64,000 nt of DNA from Pseudarthrobacter sp. W1I19 (GCF_030817835.1 NZ_JAUSZR010000001.1:1178001-1242000); one strand, 5' to 3'. Shown: positions 16,591 through 25,560, counted from the first letter of the stretch. Numbers and translations are program-made. The notes: generated by a model from the letters alone, not told the origin.

Positions 16591-18591
16591 TTACGGGCGG
16601 ACATTGCTGTCCCTGTTTTCAAGACTCGCCTCTATTGGTTGTCTCAGGTCATAGACGATAGCTCCGTCGATCGTGGTGGCCTGATATCGGGATTTCACCC
16701 AGTCCGAGATCTGCATCAAGGTAGCGCTACGATCCGGTAGCTCCAAATGGTCCTGATGCCATACCAAGAAACAGATATTGCCGCGACTCACGTGATCTGT
16801 GAACTGACTCAAAGTTGGCGCTGGATCCATACCAGCAAACCCGCCGATGGGCATGACGGCTCGGGACGAGGCCAGCTGAAGCTTGGCCGCTGATTGAGAG
16901 GGATATGTTGCTGCTCCCCAAGTGCAGGTTGATGTGTCGTTTATCAGCTCCACCAGATTCGGTCCTGGATCGAAACCAAACCCAATGTCGTAGGCCCAAC
17001 CGGGGTCTTTCCTGCTAACGCCATCGAGAAATCGGCTGATGCTCGTTGTACTTTTCGTGAGAGGACCGGACAAAGGATTCGAACCGCTGTGGGGCACTGC
17101 GGCTGTATATATCGACGTTGCCAAGGGGGCAGCGACAAGTCCGACCGCTGAAAGGGCGCATGCAGCTATGTTTAGCCACTGAACCGGTGGCGGCACGGCG
17201 AGCAAGGCGGCGCCGGCAAGGCCAGAAGCAAGCATCGAAGCGAGCAACAGCGGGGACCAGTCGGACACAGTGTTCATCAGTGCCCAAGCGACGAGTGTCC
17301 CGGCCGCTACAGTAAACGAGGCCGCCAACCTTGCCTTCTTCTTTGAATTCCAAACCTGGAGTGCCTCGACCCCGATTCCTATGATCAAGGCAAGAGGAGG
17401 CGCGAGCGTGGCGGTGTAATAGGAGTGGATGCCATCTCCCATGAACGAAAGCATCAGGTAAGTGGTTATGAACCAACCTGCAGAGAGGAGGACGGTCGCT
17501 TTCCTGCCTCGCGTGGCGGTAAGCCTTCGCCATCCCGCGGGAAGCCAAAAACAAGATAAAAGGGCGACCAGGAGTAGCCAACCTGCTTCCTGAGCAAAAT
17601 TTCCGTTAAGAAGCCGAAGAAGGCCCTGATCGCTTTCGACGGATCTGAAGTGTGCAGGAATGAGGCTGACGGTAGGGTCCTTGGCGGCAGGTACCAGGCG
17701 GTTGAACCCGTTGTAGGCCAAGGTCAGTTGTAGAACACTGTTGTCCGTTGATCCACCAATATATGGGCGCGCAGCAGGTGGTACGAGTTCTACCACTGAC
17801 ATCCAGAGACCGCCAGCAAAAATCAAGGTGATCAACCCGATGCAGCAAGTGCGGATCTTCCGCCACCACGCCATGTGGCTGCATACCAGGAACGCGACCG
17901 CCAACGCGGGGAGGCTCAGCATAGCCTGCAGTTGCTTGGTCATGAATCCCAACCCAAGAATGAGTCCTGCATACGCGAAGTAGCGTGCTCGGCCTGATTC
18001 CACCGTGCGAACTACGAAGTACGCCGCAGCCACCATCAGCAGCAGCATCAGTGGATCGGGGTTGTTGTACCGCGACATCAGCGTGATGATCGGCGTCGTG
18101 AAGAAGACGATTGCAGCTGTCAAAGCAGCAATAGCAGAGAAATTTCGCCGCACGAGTAAATAGATGAGGAAAGTTGTCAGGACTCCCATGACCGCTTGAG
18201 GCAGGAGAATACTTTCTGGTGAAAGTCCAAACAGCCTGGCCGAAGTCCCCATAATCCATAAACTCAACGGAGGTTTATCGACCGTTATAGCATTTCCCCA
18301 GTCTGATGATCCGAAGAAAAATGCCTTCCAATCCATTGTGCTGGCTTGGACGGCGGCCGAATAAAAAGAATTTGCCCAGCCACTTATGCCAATGTTTGTA
18401 AAGTACAATATGGCATTGGACAGCAGCACAATCAACAGGGCCGGTCGTTCCCAGGCGGGTTGGCCCAGGGGTCTTTGCAGAAACGTTCGGACACCGGAGA
18501 GAATTCCCGAGTTGCTCCGCTGGTGTTGAGGATCGACAGTGGGCGCGGTTACTGAGCTGCTAGCGGAGATCGAAGATTTTGACATTGTCAA
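16591..18591 (-). CDS. GT39-family (ArnT/PMT-like) membrane glycosyltransferase
   Basis: This 666-residue protein has about 11 membrane segments. The first extracytoplasmic loop carries TVDKPPLSLWIMG, the usual Asp-containing motif of actinobacterial ArnT-like transferases that use polyprenyl-phosphate sugars, and the C-terminus holds a soluble domain (about 560-660) ending in IVYDLRQP. It should transfer a sugar from a lipid carrier to a wall polymer or protein on the outer face; the acceptor is unknown. A TTG at 18591 is taken as the start since AAGGAG lies seven bases before it; an ATG two codons later is the alternative. That ribosome-binding site lies inside the relic ORF 18560-18739. 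The gene is less GC-rich than its neighbours. Confidence 0.85.
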   Translation of the reverse strand: MTMSKSSISASSSVTAPTVDPQHQRSNSGILSGVRTFLQRPLGQPAWERPALLIVLLSNAILYFTNIGISGWANSFYSAAVQASTMDWKAFFFGSSDWGNAITVDKPPLSLWIMGTSARLFGLSPESILLPQAVMGVLTTFLIYLLVRRNFSAIAALTAAIVFFTTPIITLMSRYNNPDPLMLLLMVAAAYFVVRTVESGRARYFAYAGLILGLGFMTKQLQAMLSLPALAVAFLVCSHMAWWRKIRTCCIGLITLIFAGGLWMSVVELVPPAARPYIGGSTDNSVLQLTLAYNGFNRLVPAAKDPTVSLIPAHFRSVESDQGLLRLLNGNFAQEAGWLLLVALLSCFWLPAGWRRLTATRGRKATVLLSAGWFITTYLMLSFMGDGIHSYYTATLAPPLALIIGIGVEALQVWNSKKKARLAASFTVAAGTLVAWALMNTVSDWSPLLLASMLASGLAGAALLAVPPPVQWLNIAACALSAVGLVAAPLATSIYTAAVPHSGSNPLSGPLTKSTTSISRFLDGVSRKDPGWAYDIGFGFDPGPNLVELINDTSTCTWGAATYPSQSAAKLQLASSRAVMPIGGFAGMDPAPTLSQFTDHVSRGNICFLVWHQDHLELPDRSATLMQISDWVKSRYQATTIDGAIVYDLRQPIEASLENRDSNVRP

Positions 18592-18739
18592 CCGTCTGCT
18601 CCTTGAAGTTGTTCTGGACCCAGTCTGTGATCTGTAATGTTTCCGCGCTCAGTTCATTCCTGTCTAGGAGATCCTGCTGCCATATGAAGAAGCCGATGCG
18701 GTTGTCGGCCACGAGTTTCTGGAACTGAGCCAGACTCAT
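18560..18739 (-). pseudogene. C-terminal relic of a second GT39 glycosyltransferase
   Basis: A 59-codon frame (ATG at 18739, stop TAG at 18562-18560) aligns with the last 60 or so residues of the downstream GT39 protein: LAQFQKLVADNRIGFFIWQQ against LSQFTDHVSRGNICFLVWHQ, ITDWVQNNF against ISDWVKSRY, and VKIFDLR against AIVYDLR. No membrane part is left. Its ATG overlaps the stop of the GT2-GtrA gene (ATGA), and its 3' end contains the ribosome-binding site of the intact GT39 gene, which may explain why it persists. It could still be translated as a small soluble peptide. Confidence 0.82.
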
Positions 18740-19974
18740 CGCGCAGATTCCCCGGCAGGACGAAATGCCGCCAGGGCTGACCCTTCTTCACTGCGGCTGG
18801 CACGGAAGACCCAAAGTCGCAGGAGGACGAACCTCATCAACGTCGCGAAGATGTTGGCTGCAGTCAGGGCCAAAAGTTCCACATTCGGCGCTGCGTCTGG
18901 ATTTGCGGCATGCAATAGCAGGAGGGAGGAGGACGTTATTGTCCACGCCAGTAAAAATACCAATAAGCCTTGGAACTGCTGTGTGAAGAGTTTGTCCGGC
19001 CCACTAATGCCAAACGTGAACCGGCGGTTGGCCGCTGTGTTACCTACTGCGGTCAAAAGCAGAGACAGGAAGTTCGCCTCCTGCGCGCCGAAGGGCCCCT
19101 GGAGAACGAGATACAGCAAAGCGAAAGCAAGAGTCGAAACCCCTCCCACCAGGCCAAAGCGCAACACTTGGCCAAAAAAGCTTGGCCGTCCCACTGGCAC
19201 AATCGGCCGGCGTCCCAGTTCGGCGTATATTGCCTGAACTGGTATAACGCCCTTAACCAAGGACCCCATAACACGGACCATGCCCCGAAGATCGTCGAGG
19301 GCGGTCTGCTTGATGTCCACCCGGCTATCAGGGTCATCTACCCAATCGACAGGGATTTCATGAATGCGAAGACCTGAGCGTTCAGCAATAATCAGCAGTT
19401 CTGTGTCAAAGAACCAGCCGTTGTCCTCAACATGAGGGAGCAGGCGTTTAGCAACATCAGCCCGAATCGCCTTGAAGCCGCATTGGGCATCGGAAAAACG
19501 CACCTGCATCGTGCGGCGGAGAAGGAAGTTATAGGACCTGGAAATGAATTCACGTTTCGGGCCTCGACTCACCCGGGAGCTCTGCCCCAGTCGAGTGCCA
19601 ATGGAAATATCGGAGTGCCCGGACAGAAGCGGAGCTACCAGAGGCGGCAAGGCTGCAAGGTCAGTGGACAGATCCACGTCCAAATATGCAAGAACCTTGG
19701 CGTCGGATGCGCTCCACGCGTCTCTCAGCGCGTATCCCCGTCCTTTGACCTCAAGGCGGCGGTATTCAACGTTCGGCATGTGCTCGCTGAGTCGAGCGGC
19801 AATCACCGGAGTCCGGTCGGTGCTTGCATTATCGGCGATGGTTATTTTCCACGTCGACGGCATTTCGTGCGTCAGATATTCGGCGAGCCTACTGATGCTG
19901 TTTTCGAGTACCGCTTCTTCATTGAAAACCGGTACTACAATTTCGAGCGCCAAGCCCCCATAGCTAGGTGTCAT
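18736..19974 (-). CDS. Bifunctional GT2 glycosyltransferase with GtrA domain
   Basis: This is a 412-residue fusion. Residues 10-250 are a GT2 fold of the dolichyl-phosphate mannose synthase type (IVVPVFNEEAVLENSI, ITIADNASTDRT, YLDVDLSTDL with the DxD acid pair, and FSDAQCGFKAIRADVAKRLL). Residues 280-395 form a GtrA-like four-helix membrane domain. Such proteins make or flip polyprenyl-phosphate sugars, which would supply the GT39 transferase next door. The ATG at 19974 is seven bases after TACTAT with no Shine-Dalgarno, so the mRNA is probably leaderless. The GT2 part matches the relic at 20237-20571. Confidence 0.88.
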   Translation of the reverse strand: MTPSYGGLALEIVVPVFNEEAVLENSISRLAEYLTHEMPSTWKITIADNASTDRTPVIAARLSEHMPNVEYRRLEVKGRGYALRDAWSASDAKVLAYLDVDLSTDLAALPPLVAPLLSGHSDISIGTRLGQSSRVSRGPKREFISRSYNFLLRRTMQVRFSDAQCGFKAIRADVAKRLLPHVEDNGWFFDTELLIIAERSGLRIHEIPVDWVDDPDSRVDIKQTALDDLRGMVRVMGSLVKGVIPVQAIYAELGRRPIVPVGRPSFFGQVLRFGLVGGVSTLAFALLYLVLQGPFGAQEANFLSLLLTAVGNTAANRRFTFGISGPDKLFTQQFQGLLVFLLAWTITSSSLLLLHAANPDAAPNVELLALTAANIFATLMRFVLLRLWVFRASRSEEGSALAAFRPAGESAR

Positions 19975-20236
19975 GCTTGGAATAGTAGGGGTGGCGAGAG
20001 TCGGAGGGCGAGGCTTTCTCCCAAAGACGAGTACTCATCAGCCGAAAACAGGTAGTCCCGATCCCAGCGGCACTGATGACCTAGCTAATTACCTATTTCT
20101 CTGGGTGGTGTACCCCAGTGACCGTTGCCGTTCGCGCAGCCAGAGGGCACCGCGAGAGCGCAACCATTTTTCCGCTGGCTTCTAAACGAACTCATGAAGG
20201 AGACCGGAAAGTGCGATCGCGGCATCGATGGCGAGG

Positions 20237-20571
20237 ATCCCGGCAGGCCCGCCAGATCCGTGGAGAGGCCTACATCCACATCCGCCGAGACTTCGGCTTT
20301 GGAAGAGCTCCATGCATCACGAAGGGCGTGACCGCGCCCCTTAACGTCCAGACGTCGATAAGTAACGTTGGGGACAAGCGCAGCCAGACGTGCGGCATTA
20401 GCTGGTTTGTGTTACCTGTGCTGGCGTTGTCGGCGATGGTAATCTGCCACGTGTTGGCATTTCCAGTTTCAAATAATTCGCGAGATCTCTGATGCTCTTA
20501 TCGAGTACAGATTCCTCATTGAAGACCGGTACAACAATTTTAAGCCCCAGGCCCCCATGGCTTGGATTCAT
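20237..20571 (-). pseudogene. Frameshifted N-terminal relic of a second GT2 glycosyltransferase
   Basis: Reading the minus strand from the ATG at 20571 gives LKIVVPVFNEESVLDKSIRD in one frame, then TWQITIADNAST in a second, then PNVTYRRLDVKGRGHALRD and DVGLSTDLAGLPG in others. These blocks align in order with residues 10-110 of the intact GT2-GtrA protein. At least two frameshifts and loss of the rest of the gene make it a pseudogene. The stretch from it to the intact gene (19975-20236) has no other gene I can support. Confidence 0.85.
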
Positions 20572-20679
20572 GCTATATATGCTTTAGATGCCAGTGGAGG
20601 GCATACTAGGGATGCGCGGAAACCTGTGGGATTCTTATGAATTCCTTAAGGAATCCTTGATGAATTGGGGAAATCCTTG

Positions 20680-22620
20680 ATGAATTGGCTTGCTGCACTG
20701 CCGGGTCTAGCAGGGGCAATCGCAGTGCTCATGATTCCCGGGCTGCTCTTGGGCTGGGCGCTAGGATTTCGGCACATATGGGTGATTTCATTTGCACCCG
20801 TCCTGACGGCGTCAGTTGTTGCAGTGTCCACGCTGGCCTGTTGGTGGTTGCAGATCGACTGGCACATCGGCATCTTCGGTGTCGCCACCGTGCTGATTGC
20901 TGGAATAGTTCTCTCGGTGGTCCGTTTGGCGGGCAGACGATGGCCGGAGAGCTTTGCATGGAAACCGGTGGGTCACTCAGCGGGGAGAGCGTACTGGATC
21001 GCTCTCTTGACGGGCGGGGTCTTGCTGACATTGCGTTATGCCCAGATTGTTGAGCACCCAGGCAACATCAATCAGGGCATTGATACACCGTTCCACCTTA
21101 ATTTGGCGCAGCAAATTATAGATTCTGGCGATGGATCGCCCTTCTCTGTGCAGGAGCTTATGGGCGGCTCGGATGAATTTTATCCACAGGTTTGGCACGC
21201 GCTCGCAGCTTTGATCGCTGAAGCGACGCGATTGCCAGTGGTTGAATCCTCGAACGCCCTCAACCTAGCGATAGTGGCGGTCGCTTGGCCGCTGGGCGTC
21301 CTTCTTTTTGTCTATGTGGTTATCGGGCCCAAAATTATTGCCCTTCTATGTGCCGCTGTTGCAAGCACGGGCTTTTTCGCCTTTCCTTTCACAGTCATGC
21401 AGAGCCAAAAGAGCGACTTCGGACCACTCTTTCCCTACATGCTGGCGGTGACGTTTTTGCCGTCGCTCATTACGGTCCTGGCGGCGGTATTGAAGTTCGG
21501 CAAGACCACACACTTACCATGGCCTTTGGCCGCAATTACGCTGGCCATCGGGCTGCCGGGACTTGTCTGCACGCATATGTCGGGCCTGGTGGCTCTTGTT
21601 GGCCTTTCATCGATTTTTTCGGCCATGGCTGCATGGCGATCGTTCCGGGAGCTCACGCAACGTCGGTCCGGACTCTTCAAATATCTGCAGTGGACAGCCC
21701 TGTGGATCAGTCTGTGCCTCTGTAATTTGCTAATTTGGGCAGTCGTACGCCCTTGGACCTACTCGTGGGATCCCATTGATTCGCTTCCTGCCGCAGTCGG
21801 GAGTGTGCTCCTGACCGCACCTACGCACGGTGACGTTGCTTGGGGCCTGGCTGCGCTCGTCGCAGCGGGAACGGGCTTGCTGATTCGCAGGTCAACCGAA
21901 CGGTGGTTTCTGGCGTCCTACCTGGGTGCAGTTGCGCTGTACATAGTGGCGGCGGCGGTTCCTCATTCACTTCTCAGAGCGCTTGTTATTGGCGCCTGGT
22001 ATGGTGATCCACCTCGCCTTGCTGCTCTCCTGCCAATGTTCTGGGCCGTATTTGCCGGTGCAGCTGGCGTATGGATTTTCGAGAGCGTCTCCCGGTACCG
22101 AATCAAATGCATTGTTCCGATGGGCATCGCAGTGTTGGCCGCGTCCGTCATCATTTGGCCGACGAATTCCGACACGACGCCTGGCCGAGAACGCACGTAC
22201 GCTCTCAATGAGTCTTCACCTCTGTTGACTCCGGACGAGCTCGAATTGTTGAAGCGGCTCCCTGTCGATGTACCAGAGGGTGCCGTCATGGCAAATAACC
22301 CATGGGACGGAAGTTCCACGGCGTATGCCATAGCCGATCGACGGGTTCTTTTTGTCCACGCAGCTACGGGTTCCAACGCAGACAAGCTGCTGGTGTCAAA
22401 GGAGCTGAATCAAGCCACCCGCGGGTCCGAGGTCTGCGCGGCAGCCAAGCGGGAAAACATTCAATTCCTCCTGGATTTCGGGGGTCGCTATATAGATCCG
22501 AAACGAAAGGAAGTAAATGACTTCCCAGGTTTGGACGGCGCCGAGAGCTCATCAGCATTCCAGAAAGTTGACCAGCAGGGCTCGGCGGTTCTCTATAAAT
22601 TCATCGGTTGCGATAGCTAG
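20680..22620 (+). CDS. DUF6541-like polytopic membrane protein
   Basis: This 646-residue protein has 12 or more membrane segments and a C-terminal soluble domain of about 120 residues. It resembles the actinobacterial DUF6541 family found in surface-polysaccharide clusters; a GT-C glycosyltransferase-like role is an inference from topology (an early loop with NINQGIDTPFHLNLAQQI, acidic as in GT-C enzymes). The ATG at 20680 is preferred; a TTG at 20665 is possible. A near-perfect 19-20 bp tandem repeat spans the start region, and ATTCCTTAAGGAAT is palindromic just upstream (20641-20654). It is divergent from the GT2 relic and belongs to the glycosylation cassette. Confidence 0.7.
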   Translation: MNWLAALPGLAGAIAVLMIPGLLLGWALGFRHIWVISFAPVLTASVVAVSTLACWWLQIDWHIGIFGVATVLIAGIVLSVVRLAGRRWPESFAWKPVGHSAGRAYWIALLTGGVLLTLRYAQIVEHPGNINQGIDTPFHLNLAQQIIDSGDGSPFSVQELMGGSDEFYPQVWHALAALIAEATRLPVVESSNALNLAIVAVAWPLGVLLFVYVVIGPKIIALLCAAVASTGFFAFPFTVMQSQKSDFGPLFPYMLAVTFLPSLITVLAAVLKFGKTTHLPWPLAAITLAIGLPGLVCTHMSGLVALVGLSSIFSAMAAWRSFRELTQRRSGLFKYLQWTALWISLCLCNLLIWAVVRPWTYSWDPIDSLPAAVGSVLLTAPTHGDVAWGLAALVAAGTGLLIRRSTERWFLASYLGAVALYIVAAAVPHSLLRALVIGAWYGDPPRLAALLPMFWAVFAGAAGVWIFESVSRYRIKCIVPMGIAVLAASVIIWPTNSDTTPGRERTYALNESSPLLTPDELELLKRLPVDVPEGAVMANNPWDGSSTAYAIADRRVLFVHAATGSNADKLLVSKELNQATRGSEVCAAAKRENIQFLLDFGGRYIDPKRKEVNDFPGLDGAESSSAFQKVDQQGSAVLYKFIGCDS

Positions 22621-22685
22621 AAACTCTCAGCCTCGGCACCGTGAGCTTGTGAGCTTAGGCCAACGCCCTCACGCCGCTCATCCTC

Positions 22686-22691
22686 TACACT
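22686..22691 (+). promoter_or_regulatory. -10 box for leaderless glmM
   Basis: TACACT ends 6 nt before the glmM GTG (22698). No purine-rich ribosome-binding site is present in the preceding 25 bases. No clear -35 is visible. Confidence 0.55.
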
Positions 22692-22697
22692 TGACCG

Positions 22698-24062
22698 GTG
22701 TCTAGATTATTTGGAACTGATGGTGTCCGGGGCCTGGCGAACGGTCTGTTGACTGCGGAGCTGGCCATGCAGCTGGCCCAGGCGGCCGCCGTCGTACTCG
22801 GCCACGACCGCAACTCCAACGGGTCGCGGCCGCGCGCCGTGGTGGCTCGCGACCCGCGTGCCAGCGGCGAGTTCATCGCCGCCGCCGTGGAAGCAGGGCT
22901 CTCCAGCTCAGGTGTTGACGTCTACGATGCCGGCGTCCTTCCCACTCCTGCGGCGGCCTACCTGGTGGCCGATCTGGACGCCGACTTCGGTGTCATGATC
23001 TCGGCCTCGCACAACCCGGCGCCGGACAACGGCATCAAGTTCTTCGCCCGCGGCGGCCAGAAGCTCCCCGATGACGTGGAGGATGCCATCGAGGCGCAGA
23101 TGACCAAGGAAGCTGTCCGCCCGGTCGGTGCCGACGTCGGACGCATCCAGCGCTTCTCCGACGCCGAGGACCGCTACATCGTCCACCTCCTCCAGACCCT
23201 GCCGCACAACCTCGAAGGACTCACCGTCGTCCTCGACTGCGCCCACGGCGCCGCGAGCGGCTGCTCGCCCCAGGTGTTCAAGGACGCCGGCGCGAATGTC
23301 ATCGTCATCGGCGCCGATCCGGACGGCCACAACATCAATGACGGCGTCGGCTCCACCCACCTTGGTCCGCTCAAGGAAGCGGTGGTGAAGTACGGCGCCA
23401 ACCTGGGCATCGCCCATGACGGCGACGCCGACCGCTGCCTCGCGGTGGACCACGAGGGTAATGAAGTGGACGGCGACCAGATCATGGCCATCCTCGCCGT
23501 CGCGCTGAAGAACTCAGGCAAACTCAAGGACGACGTCCTGGTTGCCACTGTGATGAGCAACCTTGGCCTCAAGATCGCCCTCCGCGAAGCCGGCATCAGC
23601 ATCCGTGAAACCGCGGTGGGCGACCGGTACGTCCTCGAGGAAATGCGCGACGGCGGCTTCAACCTCGGCGGCGAACAGTCGGGCCACGTCATCTTCGCTG
23701 ACCACGCCACCACGGGCGACGGCGTCCTCACCGGGCTGCAGCTCGCCGCCCAGATCGCCCTGACCGGGACCCCGCTCAAGGAACTCGCCACCGTGATGAC
23801 CAAGCTTCCCCAGGTCCTCATCAACGTCAAGGGCGTGGACCGCACCAAGGTAGGCAGCAACGACGTCCTGGCCCAGGCAGTGGCATCGGCGGAAGCCGCT
23901 CTGGGCGACACGGGCCGCGTCCTGCTCCGCCCCTCCGGTACGGAGCCCGTGGTGCGCGTGATGGTGGAAGCCGCCGACGAAGAGACGGCGCAGTCCATCG
24001 CCGAGCACCTCGCCCAGGTTGTCCGGTCCGAGTTGGCCCTGGAGCAGCTCGTCAGCGAGTAA
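22698..24062 (+). CDS. glmM: Phosphoglucosamine mutase
   Basis: This 454-residue enzyme converts glucosamine-6-phosphate to glucosamine-1-phosphate for UDP-GlcNAc and peptidoglycan. It has the N-terminal LFGTDGVRG, the phosphoserine loop [15 protein letters not shown] (active Ser near residue 104), the Mg-binding [11 protein letters not shown] and the sugar-phosphate loop [15 protein letters not shown]. Length is normal. The GTG start appears leaderless. The upstream enzyme GlmS is encoded at 30832-32718. In many actinobacteria glmM follows rpsI directly; here a glycosyltransferase cassette intervenes. Confidence 0.97.
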   Translation: MSRLFGTDGVRGLANGLLTAELAMQLAQAAAVVLGHDRNSNGSRPRAVVARDPRASGEFIAAAVEAGLSSSGVDVYDAGVLPTPAAAYLVADLDADFGVMISASHNPAPDNGIKFFARGGQKLPDDVEDAIEAQMTKEAVRPVGADVGRIQRFSDAEDRYIVHLLQTLPHNLEGLTVVLDCAHGAASGCSPQVFKDAGANVIVIGADPDGHNINDGVGSTHLGPLKEAVVKYGANLGIAHDGDADRCLAVDHEGNEVDGDQIMAILAVALKNSGKLKDDVLVATVMSNLGLKIALREAGISIRETAVGDRYVLEEMRDGGFNLGGEQSGHVIFADHATTGDGVLTGLQLAAQIALTGTPLKELATVMTKLPQVLINVKGVDRTKVGSNDVLAQAVASAEAALGDTGRVLLRPSGTEPVVRVMVEAADEETAQSIAEHLAQVVRSELALEQLVSE

Positions 24063-24130
24063 CCAAGACAAAAACAGTGGCCCGCCTCCATTGAACTGGT
24101 CCCCGATAGTTGGACTGGCCAAATAAGATC

Positions 24131-24985
24131 CTAAGCCGCGAGGGCCTGGGCACGGTATTGCACCGGGCTCAGGCCCTCAAGCTTTGTCGAGATCCGTTCG
24201 GTGTTGTACCAGTGGATGTACTCGTGCAGAGCTGCTTCCAGTGCTTCAACGGTGAGGAACCGGACGTGATGGAAGAGTTCTTCCTTGAGGTGTCCGAAGA
24301 AGTTCTCCATCACGGCGTTGTCGTAGCAGTTGCCCTTGCGGGACATCGACTGGACCGCGCCGGCGCCGGTCAGCAGCCCGCGCCAAGAGGTGTGCTGATA
24401 CTGAAATCCCTGGTCTGAATGCACGAGCGGGTTTTGGCCGTCGTCGAGCAACGCCAGGGCAGCACGGAGTGAACTGTTGGTCAGCTCCAGGTTTGGCGAT
24501 AAGCCAACGGAGTAGGAGATGATTTGCCGGTCGAAGAGGTCCATGACCGGTGAGAGGTAGAGCTTCCGGTCACTGACGCTGAATTCCGTCAGGTCGGTGA
24601 CCCACTTCTGGTTTGGGGCGGTGGCGTCGAACTCACGGTCCAGCAGGTTCGGGGCAATTCTGCCCTGTTCTCCCTTGTAGGAGTTGTAGCGCTTCTTCCG
24701 CCTGACTTTACAGAACAGCCGAAGGACGCCCATCAGCTTCAGCACGGTTTTCTTAGCAACCTTCCACCCCTTCTTGAGCAGTTCGCTGTGCACGCGGCGG
24801 TGCCCGTACCTACCATGACTCCACTTGAAGATGTCCAGGATGGAAGACTTGAGTTCTTCTTGCGGGTCAGGGGCCGCGAGCCGGGCCTGGTGATAGAAAA
24901 ACGTGGATCGGGCAAGACCCGACACCTGAAGCAGAACCGAAAGAGGGAAATCAGCCTTGAGGGCGATGAGAGCCTGAACCTTCAC
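24131..24985 (-). CDS. IS3-family transposase OrfB (DDE integrase)
   Basis: This 284-residue protein has an HTH_21-like N-terminal region (HGRYGHRRVHSELLKKG) and an rve integrase core with the DDE triad in WVTDLTEF, PLVHSDQGFQY and NAVMENFFGHLKEE. It lies in the -1 frame relative to orfA with a 4-nt overlap (GTGA). The overlap includes a run of five A in CAAAAACAA, where a -1 frameshift could give the OrfAB fusion that catalyses transposition in this family; the run is shorter than the standard A6 slippery motif, so translational coupling is the alternative. Confidence 0.95.
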   Translation of the reverse strand: MKVQALIALKADFPLSVLLQVSGLARSTFFYHQARLAAPDPQEELKSSILDIFKWSHGRYGHRRVHSELLKKGWKVAKKTVLKLMGVLRLFCKVRRKKRYNSYKGEQGRIAPNLLDREFDATAPNQKWVTDLTEFSVSDRKLYLSPVMDLFDRQIISYSVGLSPNLELTNSSLRAALALLDDGQNPLVHSDQGFQYQHTSWRGLLTGAGAVQSMSRKGNCYDNAVMENFFGHLKEELFHHVRFLTVEALEAALHEYIHWYNTERISTKLEGLSPVQYRAQALAA

Positions 24986-25470
24986 CGTTGTTTTTGAGCC
25001 CTCAAGGCCCGTAATTTTCCCAGATAAGCCACTTCCGCCCGCAACCGCTCGTTCTCCCGCCGCAAGCGCTCCAGCTCGGATATCTCCACCGGAGGTGGGG
25101 CGTCGGGTTTCCGAGGTCTACCTTTAGGCTTCGGGCGCAAGGCTTCCGCGCCTTCGCGACGATAGACCTGCGCCCACGTCCTCAGGAGCACCGGCGAGGA
25201 CAAACCAGCCTCCACTGCCAGGTCCGTCGCGCTCTCACCCGCGAGGAACCGTTCCACCAACGCGAGCTTGAAATCGAACGAGTACGACCGTTTCGTCGGT
25301 TTGGTCACCAGCGCTCCTTCACCATGGATCTTCCACCGCCGATGAAGCCTCTTGACGGGCCAGCGGGACACGCCCAGCAAGGTGGCTGTCGCCGTATCCG
25401 CAAAGCCTCTCTCAAACCACGCTACAGCGGCCTGGCGCTGATCCTCGGTTAACGAACTGTTTGCACGCAA
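24982..25470 (-). CDS. IS3-family transposase OrfA (helix-turn-helix)
   Basis: This 162-residue protein has two helix-turn-helix regions (about 8-50 and 60-110) and a C-terminal leucine zipper (ELERLRRENERLRAEVAYLG) used for OrfA/OrfAB dimerisation. The start appears to be a TTG at 25470, close to the terminal inverted repeat; the element's promoter must lie in the last 57 bp. Confidence 0.9.
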   Translation of the reverse strand: MRANSSLTEDQRQAAVAWFERGFADTATATLLGVSRWPVKRLHRRWKIHGEGALVTKPTKRSYSFDFKLALVERFLAGESATDLAVEAGLSSPVLLRTWAQVYRREGAEALRPKPKGRPRKPDAPPPVEISELERLRRENERLRAEVAYLGKLRALRAQKQR

Positions 25471-25560
25471 AACTGCTCCCCAGCGTTGTAACTGAATTTC
25501 TCAGTCCAACTTCTGGGGAGCAGTTCACATCAGGAGACGGGCCACGGTTATCAGAGAAAA

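Larger units (their letters stand above)
24092..25527 (-). mobile_element. IS3-family insertion sequence, intact
   Basis: The 1436-bp element is bounded by imperfect terminal inverted repeats (22 of 26 positions), starting TGAACTG at 24092 and ending CAGTTCA at 25527, and flanked by a 3-bp direct repeat CAT (24089-24091 and 25528-25530). It contains two overlapping ORFs, orfA (helix-turn-helix) and orfB (DDE integrase), as in the IS150-like branch of IS3. Intact ends, frames and target duplication indicate a fairly recent insertion. Confidence 0.95.
24077..25545. terminator. Hairpin terminator of mscL/glmM split by the IS element
   Basis: GTGGCCCG-C-CTCC (24077-24089) pairs with GGAG-A-CGGGCCAC (25533-25545): 12 of 13 positions are complementary. 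Removing the IS and one CAT copy restores a hairpin with the loop ATCA. On the minus strand the stem would be followed by TGTTTTTG, so it served mscL mainly, with glmM converging on it. With 1.4 kb between the arms it can no longer act as a simple terminator. Confidence 0.72.

Noticed and set aside
18091..18600. Possible transposon or att site at the edges of the glycosyltransferase cassette
   Set aside because: No direct or inverted repeats, integrase gene or tRNA gene were found at 16540-16590 or 22621-22697, so I do not call a genomic island boundary.
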